Positions 62,085 to 64,000 of a DNA stretch of 64,000 nucleotides are shown here, in pieces. The notes beneath the pieces are model-generated. The model did not search any database, had not been told where the DNA came from, and saw only the letters and a list, made by a program, of their open reading frames with translations. A program made the position numbers and the translations under genes. Within the stretch, counting starts at the first letter, position 1, and each line of letters begins with the position of its first letter. This stretch comes from Georgenia sp. EYE_87 (GTDB lineage Bacteria; Actinomycetota; Actinomycetes; Actinomycetales; Actinomycetaceae), in NCBI RefSeq assembly GCF_023148685.1, contig NZ_JAHXNL010000003.1, positions 288,379 through 352,378 on the forward strand, in the 5' to 3' direction.

Positions 62085-64000
62085 CTAGATGTCCAGGAAG
62101 CGCACGTCGTGCGCGTTGCGCTGGATGAAGCCGCGGCGCGACTCGACGTCCTCACCCATGAGGATGGAGAACATCTCGTCGGCGGCGGCCGCGTCGTCGA
62201 TGGTGACCTGGCGCAGCGTCCGTGTGTCCGGGTTCATCGTGGTCTCCCACAGCTCCTGGTCGTTCATCTCGCCCAGGCCCTTGTAGCGCTGGATGCCGCT
62301 CTCCTTGGGCAGGCGCTTGCCGGCGCGCGCACCCTCCGCCAGGAACGCGTCCTTCTCCTTGTCGGTGTACACGTACTGGTGCGGCGCGTTGGACCACTTC
62401 AGCCGGTACAGCGGCGGCTGCGCCAGGTAGACGTGGCCGTTCTCCACCAGCGGGCGCATGTACCGGAACAGCAGCGTCAGCAGCAGCGTGGTGATGTGCT
62501 GGCCGTCGACGTCGGCGTCGGCCATGAGCACGATCTTCCAGTAGCGCAGCTTGTCGACGTCGAAGTCCTCGCCGATGCCGGTGCCGAAGGCGGTGATCAG
62601 GGCCTGGATCTCCTGGTTGCCCAGGGCCCGGTCGAGGCGGGCCTTCTCCACGTTGAGGATCTTCCCGCGCAGCGGGAGGATCGCCTGCGTCTCGGGGTCG
62701 CGGCCCTGCACGGCGGAGCCGCCGGCCGAGTCTCCCTCGACGATGAAGATCTCCGAGACCCTCGGGTCCCGGCTGGAGCAGTCCTTGAGCTTGCCGGGCA
62801 TCGAGTTGGACTCGAGCAGGCCCTTGCGGCGGGTCGCCTCGCGGGCCTTGCGGGCCGCCAGGCGGGCGGCCGCCGCCTGCTGGGACTTGCGGAAGATGTC
62901 CTTCGCCTCGTTCGGGTGGCTGTCGAGCCAGTCGCCGAGGTGGGAGTAGAGCTGGGTCTGGACGAAGGTGCGGGCCTCGGTGTTGCCGAGCTTGGTCTTC
63001 GTCTGGCCCTCGAACTGCGGCTCGCCGAGCTTGACGGAGACGACGGCGGTCAGGCCCTCGCGGATGTCGTCGCCCGTGAGGTTCTCGTCCTTCTCCTTGA
63101 GCATCCCCTTGTCGCGGGCGTACTTGTTCATCAGCGAGGTCAGCGCCGCGCGGAAGCCCTCCTCGTGGGTGCCGCCCTCGGTGGTGTTGATGGTGTTGGC
63201 GTAGGTGTGCACGGCCTCGGAGTACCCGGAGGTCCACTGCATCGCGATCTCCACGGAGATGCGCCGCTCGCGGTCCTCCGCCTCCAGGGAGATGACGTCG
63301 GGGTGGACCAGCTCGACCTTCTTCGTCGAGTTGAGGTGCTTGACGTAGTCGCGCAGCCCGCCCTCGTACATGTACGAGACCTCGCGGTGCCCGGTGCGGG
63401 CGTCGTCGCCGGGGCCGGCGGCGTCGCCCGTGATCTCGTCGCCCTCGTCGGTGACGCCGGAGCGCTCGTCGGTCAGCGTGATGCGCAGGCCCTTGTTCAG
63501 GAAGGCCATCTGCTGGAAGCGGGCGCGGAGCGTCTCGAAGCTGTAGTCGGTGGTCTCGAAGATGTCACCGTTGGCCCAGAAGGTGACGGCCGTGCCGGTC
63601 TCCTCGGTGGGGTCGCCCTTGGCGAGCGGGCCGGTGGGGACGCCGTCGACGAAGCCCATCCGCCAGGTGAAGCCCTGCCGCCGGACCTCGACCTGGAGCC
63701 GGTGGGACAGGGCGTTGACCACGGAGACGCCCACGCCGTGCAGACCGCCGGAGACGGCGTACCCGCCGCCGCCGAACTTGCCGCCGGCGTGCAGGATGGT
63801 GAGGACCACCTCGACCGCCGGCTTGCCCTCGGACTCGACGATGTCGACCGGGATGCCGCGGCCGTTGTCGACCACCTTCACCCCGCCGTCGGCGAGGAGG
63901 GTGACCTCGATGTGGTCGCAGTAGCCGGCCAGCGCCTCGTCTACCGAGTTGTCCACGACCTCGTAGACGAGGTGGTGCAGGCCGCGCTCGCCGGTGGAGC
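62085..64000 (-). CDS. gyrB: DNA gyrase subunit B, N-terminus beyond the window
   Basis: The C-terminal 638 residues of GyrB, extending past the right edge. The visible part begins inside the GHKL ATPase domain ([23 protein letters not shown], with the catalytic Glu before VVDN), then the transducer, the Toprim domain ([21 protein letters not shown]) and the C-terminal GyrB tail with [19 protein letters not shown] short insert ([22 protein letters not shown]) in the ATPase/transducer part is not universal. gyrA follows after 65 bp. Confidence 0.98.
   Translation of the reverse strand, partial: STGERGLHHLVYEVVDNSVDEALAGYCDHIEVTLLADGGVKVVDNGRGIPVDIVESEGKPAVEVVLTILHAGGKFGGGGYAVSGGLHGVGVSVVNALSHRLQVEVRRQGFTWRMGFVDGVPTGPLAKGDPTEETGTAVTFWANGDIFETTDYSFETLRARFQQMAFLNKGLRITLTDERSGVTDEGDEITGDAAGPGDDARTGHREVSYMYEGGLRDYVKHLNSTKKVELVHPDVISLEAEDRERRISVEIAMQWTSGYSEAVHTYANTINTTEGGTHEEGFRAALTSLMNKYARDKGMLKEKDENLTGDDIREGLTAVVSVKLGEPQFEGQTKTKLGNTEARTFVQTQLYSHLGDWLDSHPNEAKDIFRKSQQAAAARLAARKAREATRRKGLLESNSMPGKLKDCSSRDPRVSEIFIVEGDSAGGSAVQGRDPETQAILPLRGKILNVEKARLDRALGNQEIQALITAFGTGIGEDFDVDKLRYWKIVLMADADVDGQHITTLLLTLLFRYMRPLVENGHVYLAQPPLYRLKWSNAPHQYVYTDKEKDAFLAEGARAGKRLPKESGIQRYKGLGEMNDQELWETTMNPDTRTLRQVTIDDAAAADEMFSILMGEDVESRRGFIQRNAHDVRFLDI

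Overview
The window is 64 kb of very GC-rich DNA with almost exclusively G/C third codon positions, many GTG and TTG starts, and class Ib ribonucleotide reductase genes. Its right end carries the classic actinobacterial origin-proximal order gyrB-gyrA-DUF3566-tRNA-Ile-DLW39-tRNA-Ala-(Cws-like)-ppiA-rhomboid-crgA-DUF881-trpG/pabA-pknB-pknA-pbpA-rodA-pstP-fhaB-fhaA-tRNA-Leu. This points to an actinobacterium, most likely a member of the Micrococcales (inference). dnaA and the expected origin should lie just beyond the right end.

Region 1 (1-8.9 kb) is mixed metabolism: a phosphoribosyltransferase fragment, a VOC protein, a short-chain dehydrogenase with an acyl-CoA dehydrogenase, a RibD-type reductase, a GerMN lipoprotein, a sugar porter, and a divergent TetR/DUF4386 pair with two perfect 17-bp operators. 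Region 2 (8.9-20.4 kb) looks like an envelope copper and redox island. It holds a CopRS-like two-component system, a DUF305 lipoprotein, a frameshifted lipoprotein with a CapK-like adenylate-forming enzyme, CcdA with a redoxin and a glutaredoxin, a histidine-rich CopB-type P-ATPase, and a Cu/Zn superoxide dismutase. Six 20-bp direct-repeat sites resembling the corynebacterial CopR box are scattered through it, and a CsoR-like palindrome sits inside the predicted copB promoter. The region ends at a c-di-AMP (ydaO-type) riboswitch in front of an NlpC/P60 hydrolase.

Region 3 (21-25.4 kb) is nrdHIE with nrdF, the last gene separated by two strong hairpins. Region 4 (25.8-33.6 kb) has an enoyl-CoA hydratase/HIBCH protein, the luxS-mtn pair (S-ribosylhomocysteine and SAH detoxification), a Mut7-C protein, a coiled-coil membrane protein, a phosphoesterase, an MHS transporter, a GNAT and a lysophospholipase-like hydrolase. 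Region 5 (33.9-43.5 kb) has a DGPF/YCII-ECF42 sigma cassette with a matching promoter, DUF4180, a flotillin, small conserved actinobacterial proteins and a TetR regulator. It ends in a degraded stretch (41.2-43.4 kb) with frameshifted membrane genes and a short XRE gene next to tRNA-Leu.

Region 6 (43.9-64 kb) is the cell-wall and division cluster: FHA proteins, PP2C phosphatase, RodA/FtsW, PBP, PknA and PknB with overlapping stops and starts, so probably one operon. It is followed by TrpG/PabA, DUF881, CrgA, a gene-free 1 kb with a dense DnaA-box cluster, rhomboid, cyclophilin, tRNAs and the gyrase genes. Short GC-rich tandem repeats (18-36 bp units) recur at gene ends and in disordered linkers. 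No IS element, prophage module or CRISPR array was seen.
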